A DNA stretch of 26,402 bases from the NCBI GenBank assembly GCA_041481445.1, contig JBGPBV010000095.1, forward strand, positions 1-26,402, written 5' to 3'. Positions 14,790 through 23,436 of the stretch are shown piece by piece; the stretch's first letter is position 1, and every line of letters begins with the position of its first letter. Made by a program: the position numbers and the translations under genes. The notes beneath the pieces were generated by a model. It was not told the DNA's origin. It ran no database searches and saw only the letters and a list, made by a program, of their open reading frames with translations. Source of the DNA: AA29 sp041481445. GTDB lineage: Bacteria > Acidobacteriota > Vicinamibacteria > Fen-336.

Positions 14790-16904
14790 ATGAGCGCCGC
14801 CGGCTGGTTCTACGTCCAGGACGACAAGCGGCTCGGACCCGTGGGCGTGGAGCACATCGTCCATCTGGTCATGACGACGGCGCTGCCGCCGAGCGCCCTC
14901 GTGTGGCGCCAGGGACTGCCGGAGTGGACGGAAGCCGAACGCGTCCCCGAGATCGCGGCCCTCCTGCCGCCGCCTCTTCCGCCGGGCAAGCAGCCGTCGC
15001 CCGTCGAGCACGAGCCGCCCCCCCTCCCGAAGAAGGGTCCCGCCCCGTCTCCCGCGGGGGCCGCCCCTCCGGCGTCGACGGTGGACACGGGACCCATCCC
15101 GGCCCCGGCCGCGCCCGAGCCGGGGGTGGTGGTGGCCGGTGCGGCGAACCCCAAGATTGAGGAGCTGCGCGAGCGTCTCGAGAAGGCGCCCAACCCGCGG
15201 CTGTACGGACAGCTCGCGGAGGAGCTGCGCAAGGCGGGCGACTTCGCGGGGGCGGTCCGCGTGTGCCGCGACGGGTTCGAGCACGGCGCGTCGTATCCGT
15301 CCTTGCGCCTGACCCTGGGCCGCGCGCTGCTCGAGAGCGGCGACTTGTCGGGGGCGCGGATGCAGCTGGAAGCGCTGCTCCAGGACGCTCCCGACAACAT
15401 CCTGGCCGAGCGCTTCCTCGGCGAGTGCCTGGAGGGCCTCGGCGATCGCGCGGGGGCGCGCGCGCAGTACCTCAAGGCGCTCGCCCTGGCCCCCGGCGAT
15501 CCCCAGCTCGTCGCGCGGATTCGCGCGCTGCACGGCCAGGACTCGTCGCCGGCGGCTCCGCACGGCCACGATTCGCCGCCGGCCGTCGTCCCCGCGAGCG
15601 ATCCGCTGGCGGTCGATGCTTCCCCGCCCGCGGTTTCGTCGCCGGCCGGGGACGATCCCCTGGCCGGGATGCTCGACGATGCGCCGCCGGCGGCACGGGC
15701 CGCCGCCGCCGCCCCGAGCGCGCTCGAGGCGCCGGACATCGAGGTCGACGTGGACGCGCCTCCCCCGCCGCCCGCCAGCGATCCCAGGCCGATCCCGCTC
15801 GTGCCCGTCGAGGAGACCTTCGAGATCGAGCGCGCGAACGACATCGCGGCCGGCACCACGCCGGAGCGGCGAGGAGGTCCCGGCGCGAAGCGCAAGGCGG
15901 GAGCGGACGAGCGCGGCGGCAAGGGGCCCAGCAAGGGCCCGGCCCCGACGCCAGTGTTCACGGACTTCCCCGCCGACCTGCCTTCGGATCCGATTCCGGC
16001 TCTTGCCGATGCCGTCGCGACCGCCGAGGCCCACCCCGCGCCGGCCGCCGTCGCCGCCGCACCCGCCGCTCCCGCCGGCGGCCCGCCGCCGCTGCCGCCA
16101 CGCGTGCGGGCCAGCTCGCGGCCGACGCCGACGGCCATGAGCACCGCCGAGGGGCCGCCGGAGATCCTCTCCGCGCCCGTGGCCGTTCCCGACGTGAGCA
16201 TCGCGTGGCCGACCGGCCGCCTGGCCGATCACGAGTTCGCCGACCTCATCCGCGAGGTCTACGGCCGCGACTGGACGGGACTGCTCACCCTCAACCACAT
16301 GGGGATCGAGAAGAGCGTGCGGGTGCAGAACGGCCGCCTCGTGTTCGCCTTCTCCTCCGCCCGCGACGACCGCCTGGGCGAGCTCCTCTTGCGGCGCGGC
16401 CGCATCACCCTGCACCAGTACGTCGAGGCCAGCCGCGCCATGCGCAAGGGCATCCGGCTCGGCACCGTGCTCGTCGAGCAGGGCGCGCTCGACGCGCGCG
16501 AGCTGGTCAAGGCCGTCATGGACCATACCCAGGAGATCATCTTCTCCGCCTTCCAGTGGACGGAGGGCCTGTACCACTTCACGGAGGGCGAGGCCTCCAG
16601 CGAGCCCATCACGCTGAAGCTGAGCACCCCCGACGTCATCCTGGAGGGCGTCCGGCGGATCGAGTCCTGGAGCCGGATCGAGCGCGCGGTGGGCTCGGTG
16701 GAGACACGCTACTCGCGGGCGCGCACCTACGAGAAGGTGCTGGGGGAGATGACGCTGTCCCTCGAGAAGCTCTCGATCCTGACCGGCCTGGACCTGGAGC
16801 AGGACGTGGGCACCATCTGCCGCAACTCGACCCTCTCCCACTTCGAGGTCTGCCGCACCCTCTGGGCCTTCCGCGTCATCGGCGTCGTGCAGCGTCTGGC
16901 CTGA
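14790..16904 (+). CDS. GYF_2-TPR-disordered-DUF4388 protein (704 aa)
   Basis: Residues 4-58 are a GYF_2-type domain (GWFYVQDDKRLGPVG, then LVWRQGLPEWTEA), which usually binds proline-rich peptides. A proline/alanine linker runs 60-120 (PPPLPPGKQ, EPPPLPKKG). Residues 135-248 form three TPR-like helix pairs. A long low-complexity region (about 250-470) is followed by DUF4388/PATAN from about 477 to 615 (LLTLNHMGIEKSVRVQNGRLVFA, shown in parts: GIEKSVRVQNG and RLGELLLRRGRI). The last 90 residues are helical. DUF4388 is linked to two-component and motility signalling in Myxococcota and Acidobacteriota. Start ATG 14790 lacks a strong ribosome site, but it begins exactly at the domain. It may bind its own proline linker. 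A scaffold or signalling role is inferred. Confidence 0.85.
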   Translation: MSAAGWFYVQDDKRLGPVGVEHIVHLVMTTALPPSALVWRQGLPEWTEAERVPEIAALLPPPLPPGKQPSPVEHEPPPLPKKGPAPSPAGAAPPASTVDTGPIPAPAAPEPGVVVAGAANPKIEELRERLEKAPNPRLYGQLAEELRKAGDFAGAVRVCRDGFEHGASYPSLRLTLGRALLESGDLSGARMQLEALLQDAPDNILAERFLGECLEGLGDRAGARAQYLKALALAPGDPQLVARIRALHGQDSSPAAPHGHDSPPAVVPASDPLAVDASPPAVSSPAGDDPLAGMLDDAPPAARAAAAAPSALEAPDIEVDVDAPPPPPASDPRPIPLVPVEETFEIERANDIAAGTTPERRGGPGAKRKAGADERGGKGPSKGPAPTPVFTDFPADLPSDPIPALADAVATAEAHPAPAAVAAAPAAPAGGPPPLPPRVRASSRPTPTAMSTAEGPPEILSAPVAVPDVSIAWPTGRLADHEFADLIREVYGRDWTGLLTLNHMGIEKSVRVQNGRLVFAFSSARDDRLGELLLRRGRITLHQYVEASRAMRKGIRLGTVLVEQGALDARELVKAVMDHTQEIIFSAFQWTEGLYHFTEGEASSEPITLKLSTPDVILEGVRRIESWSRIERAVGSVETRYSRARTYEKVLGEMTLSLEKLSILTGLDLEQDVGTICRNSTLSHFEVCRTLWAFRVIGVVQRLA

Positions 16905-17612
16905 TCAGAGCCCGTCGAGCGAGCGCACGATGGGATGGCCGCCCGCGGGCGCCTCGCCCGCGGGCGCCTCGCCCGCGCGCACGCACAGCGCCGTGACGAG
17001 GCCGGCCGCGCGTGCGGCGTCGAGCTCGGCGGCCACGTCCGACACGAACAGCATCGACGGCGGCGCCGCCCGCAGTGCCTCCGCGATGCGCTGGTAGCTC
17101 TCCGCCTCGCGTTTGGGCCCGGTGGTGGTGTCGAAGTAGCCGTGGATGAGCGGCGTGAGGTCTCCTTCCGGCGTGTGCGCGAACAGGAGCCGCTGGGCGA
17201 GCACGCTCCCGGAGGAGAAGATGGCCACCGACCCGCCGCGGGCCCGGACGCGCTCCAGGGCCGGCCGCACGTCCGGGTAGACGTGCGAGACCAGGGCGCC
17301 CGAGCGATAGCCCTCCTCCCAGATGCGGCCCTGAAGCGACTTCAGGGCGGTCGACTTGCGGTCGCGGTCCATCAGCCAGGACGCGTAGGCGACCGCGGCG
17401 TCTTCGTCCTCTCCCCACGCCGGCGCGGGCCCCGTCTCGCGGGCGCGCTCCGCGGCGAGGGCGGCCCGATCGGCGGCGGCGTCCGCGCGGCCGAGGAACG
17501 CGGCGAGGCGCGCGCGCGCGAACGGGAAGAGGACGTCGTACACGTAGGACACGGACGTGGTCGTGCCTTCGACGTCGAGGAGCAGGACGCGGACGCGCGA
17601 AGGGTCGATCAA
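16905..17612 (-). CDS. mtnC: Enolase-phosphatase E1 MtnC (235 aa)
   Basis: HAD-family enzyme of methionine salvage; it enolises and dephosphorylates 2,3-diketo-5-methylthiopentyl-1-phosphate to the acireductone used by MtnD. LLLDVEGTTTS at residues 10-20 is HAD motif I (Asp13, Glu15), SSGS at 133-136 motif II, Lys167 in PKREAESY motif III and SDVAAELDAA at 191-200 motif IV. The start is TTG 17612, overlapping the mtnD stop as TTGA, so translation is coupled. An in-frame reading further upstream lies inside mtnD and is rejected. Near the C-terminus a 15-bp tandem repeat encodes GEAPAGEAPAGG. The stop abuts the convergent gene with no base between them. Family assignment is firm. Confidence 0.94.
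   Translation of the reverse strand: MIDPSRVRVLLLDVEGTTTSVSYVYDVLFPFARARLAAFLGRADAAADRAALAAERARETGPAPAWGEDEDAAVAYASWLMDRDRKSTALKSLQGRIWEEGYRSGALVSHVYPDVRPALERVRARGGSVAIFSSGSVLAQRLLFAHTPEGDLTPLIHGYFDTTTGPKREAESYQRIAEALRAAPPSMLFVSDVAAELDAARAAGLVTALCVRAGEAPAGEAPAGGHPIVRSLDGL
16945..16974. repeat. Two perfect 15-bp tandem copies inside mtnC
   Basis: GCGGGCGCCTCGCCC occurs twice in a row. On the minus strand this encodes the duplicated GEAPA near the MtnC C-terminus, outside the HAD motifs. It is in frame, so it is probably a harmless slippage duplication. Confidence 0.8.
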
Positions 17613-18166
17613 GCCCCGGCGGGGAGGTACGACGGCCCCAGGCACACCGGCTGGTAGCCCCCGTCCACGCCGCTGTCGGTGTAGCGCGGGGTCCAGCCCG
17701 AGGCGTCCTGGAACAGGCGGATGGCGCGGATGTCCTTCTCGGCGCAGAGGTCGAACCAGTGACGGGTCCCCCGCGGCACGCGGATGAGGTCGCCCGGAGC
17801 CACCTCGATGGCCATCACCGGCGCGCCCTTGGGATGGATGTGGAACACGCCGCGGCCGCGCAGGATGAACCGGACCTCGTCCTCGTCGTGCCAGTGCTCG
17901 CGGCTGAACTTCGCGAGCATGGCGTCCAGGTTGGGGGTGGCCGCGGAGACGTCGATCACGTCCGCGGTCACGTACCCGCCCGCCTTCTTGAGGCGGTCGA
18001 TCTCGGCCGCGTAGGCGGCGAGCACGGCCTCCGCGCTCGCGCCGTCCGGCACGGCGTGCGCGGGCTGCCACCGCTCGTAGTCGATGCCCACGCGCGCGAG
18101 CGCGGCGCGAACCTCGTCGTGCCCGGTGATCGTGCGTCCTTCGTCTGGGATCCTCACGAGAGCCAT
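17609..18166 (-). CDS. mtnD: Acireductone dioxygenase MtnD (185 aa)
   Basis: Cupin metalloenzyme of methionine salvage. With iron it oxidises acireductone to formate and the methionine precursor 2-keto-4-methylthiobutyrate; with nickel it makes an off-pathway product. The metal ligands are clear: His91, His93 and Glu97 in REHWHDEDEVRF and His136 in GTRHWFDL. Length matches the family. ATG 18166 is preceded by GGGAGGACAGC, a good ribosome site. It lies 36 bases after mtnB and overlaps mtnC by four bases, the middle gene of an operon. Confidence 0.96.
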   Translation of the reverse strand: MALVRIPDEGRTITGHDEVRAALARVGIDYERWQPAHAVPDGASAEAVLAAYAAEIDRLKKAGGYVTADVIDVSAATPNLDAMLAKFSREHWHDEDEVRFILRGRGVFHIHPKGAPVMAIEVAPGDLIRVPRGTRHWFDLCAEKDIRAIRLFQDASGWTPRYTDSGVDGGYQPVCLGPSYLPAGA

Positions 18167-18202
18167 GCTGTCCTCCCGGCCCCTTGCGCCCGAAGGGACA
18201 TT

Positions 18203-18835
18203 CTAGGTCTTGCCGCCCAGGCCCACCACCTCCAGCAGGAACTCGAGGATCTCCAGGTGCCGGCTGAGCTCGTCGAGGTCGCGGCCCCAGGTGTAGAGGC
18301 CGTGCCGGCGGATGAGCAGGCCGTGCACTGGTGGGTGGCCGCGCAGGAGCGACTCCACCCGGGGCGCCTCCGCCGCCCAGTCCTGCGTGTTCTCGATGAT
18401 CGGGAGCCATTCGCGGTGGTCGTGGGTGGTGACGCCGCTGAGCCCCTTGAGCATCTCGTACCCCTCGATGGCGAGGCCCCCCTCGTGGGCGGCCACGTCC
18501 GAGAGGAGCGTGCTCCACACGGAATGGGTATGGGAGACGGCGCGCGCGCCGCGGGCGCGCACGATGGCCAGGTGCAGGGGCGTCTCCGCCGAGGGGCGGC
18601 CGGCGCCGTCCACGGGCCGGCCCGCCTCGTCGATGGTGACCATGTGGCTCCCCTGCACCTCCCCCTTGTCCGCGCCGCTCGGAGTGATGACCAGGCGCAG
18701 GGGCTCGGTGGCGACGACAGCGCTGAAGTTGCCGCTGGTGCCGAACGTCCATCCACGTTGGTAGGCGCGGCGGACGAGGGCGGCGAGGCGGTCGGCGAGG
18801 GCGCGCGCGGGCTCGCTCGTCGTCTCGGGGGGCAT
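18203..18835 (-). CDS. mtnB: Methylthioribulose-1-phosphate dehydratase MtnB (210 aa)
   Basis: Class II aldolase-like zinc enzyme that dehydrates 5-methylthioribulose-1-phosphate, the step before MtnC. GTSGNFSA at residues 32-39 and PSGADKG at 52-58 are family signatures. Zinc ligands are His102 and His104 (SHTHS) and His178 (RRHGLYTWG); Glu127 in EMLKG is the expected catalytic acid. Two ATGs are possible: 18847 (four residues longer, poor ribosome site) and 18835 (GGAG six bases upstream), which I prefer. It follows the NamZ-like gene by 34 bases and leads into mtnD. The isomerase MtnA, which makes its substrate, is not in the window. Confidence 0.94.
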   Translation of the reverse strand: MPPETTSEPARALADRLAALVRRAYQRGWTFGTSGNFSAVVATEPLRLVITPSGADKGEVQGSHMVTIDEAGRPVDGAGRPSAETPLHLAIVRARGARAVSHTHSVWSTLLSDVAAHEGGLAIEGYEMLKGLSGVTTHDHREWLPIIENTQDWAAEAPRVESLLRGHPPVHGLLIRRHGLYTWGRDLDELSRHLEILEFLLEVVGLGGKT

Positions 18836-18869
18836 GCGACTCTCCATTCTCGGAGCCGGCCCCGAAATG

Positions 18870-20063
18870 TCAATACAGAAGGTACGCCTCGCGCAGGCGG
18901 CGGAAGGCCTCCAGCCCCGGCCGCCACGAGCGGTCGATATCGTCGACGGAGGCGCCTCTCTCGATCGCCTCGCGCAGCGCGCCCGTGCCCGCGATCACGT
19001 CGAAGGGGTTCTTGTCGAAGACGTACTCGTAGGGCGGCTGCTTCCAGCGGAACTCGTCCGTGTGCATGTCGTGGGCCGTCTTGACCACCGCCACTCCCGT
19101 CTTCACGGGGAGGAACCGATCGCGATCGAGCACGTGGACCTGCACCCCGCCGCAGCTTCGGCCGGCGTGCTTCTGGAAGGTCGGCTGGAACACGGTCGGC
19201 CGGAAGTGGACGCCCGGCAGGTCGAGGGCGTTGAGCCGGCGCCCGTAGTCCTCGGCCTCGACGTAGGGCGCGCCGACCAGCTCGAACGGCCGCGTGGTGC
19301 CGCGGCCCTCGGACATCTGCGTGCCCTCGAGGTGGACGGCGCCCGGGAAGACGGTCGCCGTGTCCAGCGTCGGCATGTTCGGCGACGGGATCACCCACGG
19401 CGCGTCCCCCTCGTCCATCCACATCGCCCGCGTCCAGCCCTGCATGGGCACGACCTGGAGGTCGCAGCCGATCCCGAAGGCTTCGTTGAAGAGCCGGGCC
19501 AGCTCCCCGGCGGTCATGCCGTGCCGCGTCGGGATCGGGAACTGCCCCACGAAGGAGGCGAAGGCGGGTTCGAGCACGTTGCCCTCCACCGCCGTCCCCC
19601 CGATCGGGTTGGGCCGGTCGCAGACGATCACCCGCTTGCCGAGCGCGCGCGCCGCCCGCATGCAGTTGGCCATCGTGTACACGAAGGTGTAGATGCGGCA
19701 GCCCACGTCCTGGAGGTCCACCACGATGACGTCCGTCTCCGCGAGCATGCCCGCGGTCGGCTCGCGCGTCTCGCTGTAGAGCGAGTACACGGGGAGCCCG
19801 GTCGGGCCGTCCACGGCGTGCGCGGTCTCGACCATGTTGTCCTGGACGTCGCCGCGGATGCCGTGCTGGGGACCGAAGAGCGTCGTCAGCCGGACGTCGG
19901 GGTGCGCGTGGAGCAGGTCGGCGGCGTGGCGCAGGCGGTGATCGACGGTGGCCTGGTTGCAGACGAGGCCGACGCGCGCGCCCTCCAAGAGGTCCAGCCG
20001 CTCGGAGAGGAGCCGGTCCAGGCCCAGGACGACATGCGGTGTTGGCTTGCGGCCTGATGTCAT
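18870..20063 (-). CDS. DUF1343 / NamZ-like exo-beta-N-acetylmuramidase family protein (397 aa)
   Basis: Matches the DUF1343 family; the characterised member NamZ removes terminal N-acetylmuramic acid from cell-wall fragments. Seen here are GLDRLL near the start, FGPQHGIRGD, the core DLQDVGCRIYTFVYT, CDRPNPIGG, PMQGW, SPNMPTLD and EGRGTTRPFELVG, all in family order, with the usual length of about 400. I chose ATG 20063 with GGAGG eight bases upstream; a start at 20123 adds 20 residues with no signal. There is no export signal, so it would act in the cytoplasm on imported muropeptide sugars, unless export is unconventional. It is first in a minus-strand operon with mtnB, mtnD and mtnC, an odd partnership of cell-wall recycling and methionine salvage. 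Confidence 0.9.
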   Translation of the reverse strand: MTSGRKPTPHVVLGLDRLLSERLDLLEGARVGLVCNQATVDHRLRHAADLLHAHPDVRLTTLFGPQHGIRGDVQDNMVETAHAVDGPTGLPVYSLYSETREPTAGMLAETDVIVVDLQDVGCRIYTFVYTMANCMRAARALGKRVIVCDRPNPIGGTAVEGNVLEPAFASFVGQFPIPTRHGMTAGELARLFNEAFGIGCDLQVVPMQGWTRAMWMDEGDAPWVIPSPNMPTLDTATVFPGAVHLEGTQMSEGRGTTRPFELVGAPYVEAEDYGRRLNALDLPGVHFRPTVFQPTFQKHAGRSCGGVQVHVLDRDRFLPVKTGVAVVKTAHDMHTDEFRWKQPPYEYVFDKNPFDVIAGTGALREAIERGASVDDIDRSWRPGLEAFRRLREAYLLY

Positions 20064-20167
20064 GACGCGGTCCTCCGTCTCGGACTTCACGGTCCCTCCC
20101 GCCAGAGTACCCGGATCCCTCACGCCGGAGCCGTGCGCCGACCATTCGGCTCTACACTAGACCGCTC

Positions 20168-21433
20168 GTGATCCGATCCGCTCCCATCCTTGCGCTGGCC
20201 ATCGCGGTGGGCCTGCCCACGATCGTCCTGGCCGCTCCCACCGCCGTCCGCCTCGGCGCCCTGTGGGACGGCAAGGGCCGGGTGTTGAAGGACGCGATCG
20301 TCGTCGTGGACGGCGAGCGCATCGTCAGCGTCGGAACGGAGACCTCCGCCATCCCCGCCGGGGCCGCCGTCATCGACCTGTCCCGCTACACGGGGATTCC
20401 CGGCCTCATCGACGTGCACACGCACATGACGTACGGACCCACTCCCGGCGGCGGCCGCGCGCCCGCCGTCAACATGGTGCTCGGTCAGCAAGCGGCACGG
20501 CGCACGCTCGAGGCCGGCGTCACCACCGTGCGCGACATGAACGCGACCGAGTACATGGACGTCGCGCTGCGTGACCTCATCAACACCGGCGCGGTGACGG
20601 GGCCGCGCATGTTCGTCGTCGGCTACGGCCTCCACATCACGCGGACGCGCACGGGCCTGCCCCCCACGCCGGGCACGGTGGACGGGCCGGAGGCGGCCAT
20701 GCGCGTGGCCCGCGAGCAGATCGCGGCCGGCGCGGACTGGGTCAAGATGTTCGGCTCGAGCGGCAGCGGTCAGGACGTGACCGGTGTCCAGACCTTCACG
20801 TACGAGGAGATGAAGGCGGCCGTGGAGGCCACCCACACCCTCGGCAAGCGGATCGCCATCCATTCCTACGGCCCCTCCGGCGCGCGCGACGCCGTGCGCG
20901 CGGGCGCGGACTCCGTCGAGCACGCCACCGACATGGACGACGCCACCATCGCGGAGATGGTGCGGCGCGGGACCTTCTACGTGCCCACGATCGACCACAA
21001 CCGCTACTACGCCGAGCACGGCGCCGAGTTCGGCTACGCCGCCGGCTACAAGGAGCGCCTCGAGGACTTCATCCGCTGCAACCTGGAGACGACGCGGCGG
21101 GCGGTGAAGGCGGGCGTGCGCATCGCGATGGGCTCGGACGCGATCTTCACGATGTTCGGCGAGAACACCCGCGAGCTGGGCTGGTTCGTGAAGGCGGGGA
21201 TGACGCCGGAGCAGGCCCTGCGCACGGCCACGACCAATGCGGCCGTCCTGCTCGGTCAGGAGGGCGCGCTGGGCGTGGTCGCGCCTGGTGCCTACGCGGA
21301 TCTGGTCGCGGTCCAGGGCGATCCTCTGGCGGATGTGGACGCCGCCATCCACGGCGTACGCTGGGTCATGAAGGGCGGCGTCGCGGTCGTCGACCGTAGA
21401 GCCGGAACAGCGAATCCAGGAGGACGGGAGTGA
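20168..21433 (+). CDS. Secreted amidohydrolase, imidazolonepropionase-like (421 aa)
   Basis: Metal-dependent hydrolase of the amidohydrolase superfamily. Residues 1-23 are a signal peptide ending VLAAP. The metal site is complete: His84 and His86 (DVHTHM), Lys193 (WVKMF), His232 (IHSYG), His252 (VEHATD) and Asp324 (GSDAI). The C-terminus closes the composite beta sandwich (GAYADLVAVQGDPL). Secreted relatives act as Xaa-Pro or organophosphate-like hydrolases, but the substrate cannot be read from sequence. The start is GTG 20168. The stop overlaps the GTG of the next gene as GTGA, so the enzyme is translationally coupled to a seven-repeat secreted protein. The gene is divergent from the NamZ-like gene with a 104-bp gap. 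Confidence 0.92.
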   Translation: MIRSAPILALAIAVGLPTIVLAAPTAVRLGALWDGKGRVLKDAIVVVDGERIVSVGTETSAIPAGAAVIDLSRYTGIPGLIDVHTHMTYGPTPGGGRAPAVNMVLGQQAARRTLEAGVTTVRDMNATEYMDVALRDLINTGAVTGPRMFVVGYGLHITRTRTGLPPTPGTVDGPEAAMRVAREQIAAGADWVKMFGSSGSGQDVTGVQTFTYEEMKAAVEATHTLGKRIAIHSYGPSGARDAVRAGADSVEHATDMDDATIAEMVRRGTFYVPTIDHNRYYAEHGAEFGYAAGYKERLEDFIRCNLETTRRAVKAGVRIAMGSDAIFTMFGENTRELGWFVKAGMTPEQALRTATTNAAVLLGQEGALGVVAPGAYADLVAVQGDPLADVDAAIHGVRWVMKGGVAVVDRRAGTANPGGRE

Positions 21434-23289
21434 GACTCCGTGACGTAGTACGGCGAGCGGCGGTGGCGGCGGTTCTCCTCTCGAGCTCGGCCGTCTTCGC
21501 CCAGGACGCGAACGGCCCCGAGTTCGCGGTCAACACCTTTACGACGGGGTCTCAGGCGAACCCGGCTGTCGCCCAGGATGGAAGCGGGCACTTCATCGTG
21601 ACCTGGGCGGGGTCCGGCAACGGCGAAGCCGACGGGGTGTTCGCCCGACGGTTCTCGTCGTCCGGCATCCCTCTCGGGCCCGAGTTCGCCGTGAACTCCG
21701 ACACCACGGGAATCCAGGATGCACCGGGCATCGTCGTCAACCACGCGGGGGAGTTCGTCGTGACCTGGACCTCCATCGGGTCGGATAGCCGCCACCACTT
21801 CTTCGGGCGGCGCTTCGATGCCACCGGCGTTCCGATGGGCAGCGACTTCCCGATCAACACGGATACCGTCTCGCCCAGGTACAGCCGCATGGCCGGGGAC
21901 GGGGCGGGCAACTTCATCGTGGTCTGGGAAGTCTTCGATTCGTTCGCGGCTCGGAGCGGCATCTTCGCCCGGCGCTACGACGTGACGACCGGCTTCGGCC
22001 CGGAGTTCATGGTCAGCTCCTACACCACCAACTTCCAGAACGACCCTGACGCCGCGATCGCCGCCGACGGCTCGTTCGTGGTGGCGTGGACCCAACCCCT
22101 CTCGATCCCCGGCTATCCACAAGAGGTCTTCGCGCGGCGCTTCGACGCCACGGGTGCGCCGCTCACGGGCGACGTGCTCGTGAGCGAATCCACCACCGGC
22201 AATCGGCATTGGCCCTCCCTCGCGTCCGAACAGGACGGGGCCTTCGTCGTGGTCTGGGACGACCAACTCGGCGACGGCGACGGCTATGGCATCCTTGCCC
22301 GCCGGTTCGACGCGGCGGGCAGCCCGATGGGCGGCACGTTCCTGGTGAATACCTACACCACATACGACCAGCGTCACCCTCGGGTCGCCATGGATTCCGC
22401 CGGGAAGTTCATGGTCACCTGGACGGACTACGGGGGTTCGGACGGTTCCGGCACCACCGTGAGTGAGCGGGAGTTCGATACCGCAGGCAATCCCGTCAGC
22501 TCCGAGTTCGTCGTGAACTCGTACACCACGGGCGTGCAATCCGGCGTGGCAGTCACCTCTGGGCGGAGAGGCCAGTTCGTGGTCACCTGGATGAGCTATC
22601 GGCAGGACGGCAACAACTTCGGGGTTTTCGGCCGGCGCTTCGGCGACCTGATCTTCGGGGACTCCTTCGAGTCCGGGGGACTCGCGGCGTGGTCCACGGC
22701 GTCGACCGACGGCGGCGACCTGTCGGTCACCCCGGACGCCGCCCTGGGCTCACCCGGCCTGGGCCTTCAGGCCGTCGTGAACGACACGACCGGCATCTAC
22801 GTCGAAGACGACACGCCCGCCGACGAGGATCGCTACCGTGCCCGGTTCTACTTCGACACCCACGGCTTCGATCCGGGCGTGGCCCAGGGGCACGTCCGGA
22901 CACGCATCTTCATCGGGTTCGAGGAGAACCCGACGCGCCGCCTCTTCGCCGTCGTGCTCCGGCTGCTCAACGGACAGTACGGCCTGATGGGGCGCGTCCG
23001 GCGGGACGACAACAGCCAGGCGGAGACCGGCTTCTTCCCGATCACGGACGGGCCGCACTCCGTGGAGATCGATTGGCGCCGATCGAGCGGGCAGGACGCG
23101 CCCGACGGGACGTTCGAGATGTGGATCGATGGGACTTCGGTCGCGACGCTGAGCGCACTGGACAACAGCATCAGCGCCGTGGACTTCGCGCGGATGGGGG
23201 CGATGAGCGTCAAGCAGGGCGCCAACGGCACCCTCTTCTTCGACGCGTTCGAGTCGCACCAGTACAGCGCGATCGGTCCGCTGCCCTAG
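21430..23289 (+). CDS. Secreted seven-repeat propeller/lectin-like protein, third paralogue (619 aa)
   Basis: Same architecture as the two genes at 1-3542 but far more diverged. A signal peptide ends AVFAQDA near residue 25. Seven repeats start at about residues 29, 84, 137, 190, 246, 301 and 357 (GPEFAVN, GPEFAVN, GSDFPIN, GPEFMVS, TGDVLVS, GGTFLVN, SSEFVVN). Then LIFGDSFESGGLAAWS leads into the lectin-like domain (DEDRYRARFYFDTHGFDP, TFEMWIDG, FFDAFESH). The repeats have degenerated at several positions, while the C-terminal domain is well kept. GTG 21430 overlaps the amidohydrolase stop. A 147-bp gap separates it from the tail-fibre-like gene. Export is well supported; ligand unknown. Confidence 0.9.
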   Translation: MRLRDVVRRAAVAAVLLSSSAVFAQDANGPEFAVNTFTTGSQANPAVAQDGSGHFIVTWAGSGNGEADGVFARRFSSSGIPLGPEFAVNSDTTGIQDAPGIVVNHAGEFVVTWTSIGSDSRHHFFGRRFDATGVPMGSDFPINTDTVSPRYSRMAGDGAGNFIVVWEVFDSFAARSGIFARRYDVTTGFGPEFMVSSYTTNFQNDPDAAIAADGSFVVAWTQPLSIPGYPQEVFARRFDATGAPLTGDVLVSESTTGNRHWPSLASEQDGAFVVVWDDQLGDGDGYGILARRFDAAGSPMGGTFLVNTYTTYDQRHPRVAMDSAGKFMVTWTDYGGSDGSGTTVSEREFDTAGNPVSSEFVVNSYTTGVQSGVAVTSGRRGQFVVTWMSYRQDGNNFGVFGRRFGDLIFGDSFESGGLAAWSTASTDGGDLSVTPDAALGSPGLGLQAVVNDTTGIYVEDDTPADEDRYRARFYFDTHGFDPGVAQGHVRTRIFIGFEENPTRRLFAVVLRLLNGQYGLMGRVRRDDNSQAETGFFPITDGPHSVEIDWRRSSGQDAPDGTFEMWIDGTSVATLSALDNSISAVDFARMGAMSVKQGANGTLFFDAFESHQYSAIGPLP

Positions 23290-23436
23290 GGCCGAGCCCG
23301 TACCCCCCGGATCTCGTCGCCGCCGTCCGCCAGGGACCACGTGTCCTGTCAGCCCTTATGAGCGCACGGCGGCCTGGTAACATGGCCGCCCGTTCCCTCC
23401 TCTTTGCTGACAGCCCCTTTCGGGCAGGAGAAAGAA

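Noticed and set aside
16905..18752. MtnC fused to a long upstream reading
   Set aside because: The upstream part is an off-frame reading of mtnD and mtnB; TTG 17612 begins at the HAD domain.
23290..23436. Possible hairpins between the propeller gene and the tail-fibre gene
   Set aside because: Only short imperfect stems are seen, none with a T-run, so I do not call a terminator.
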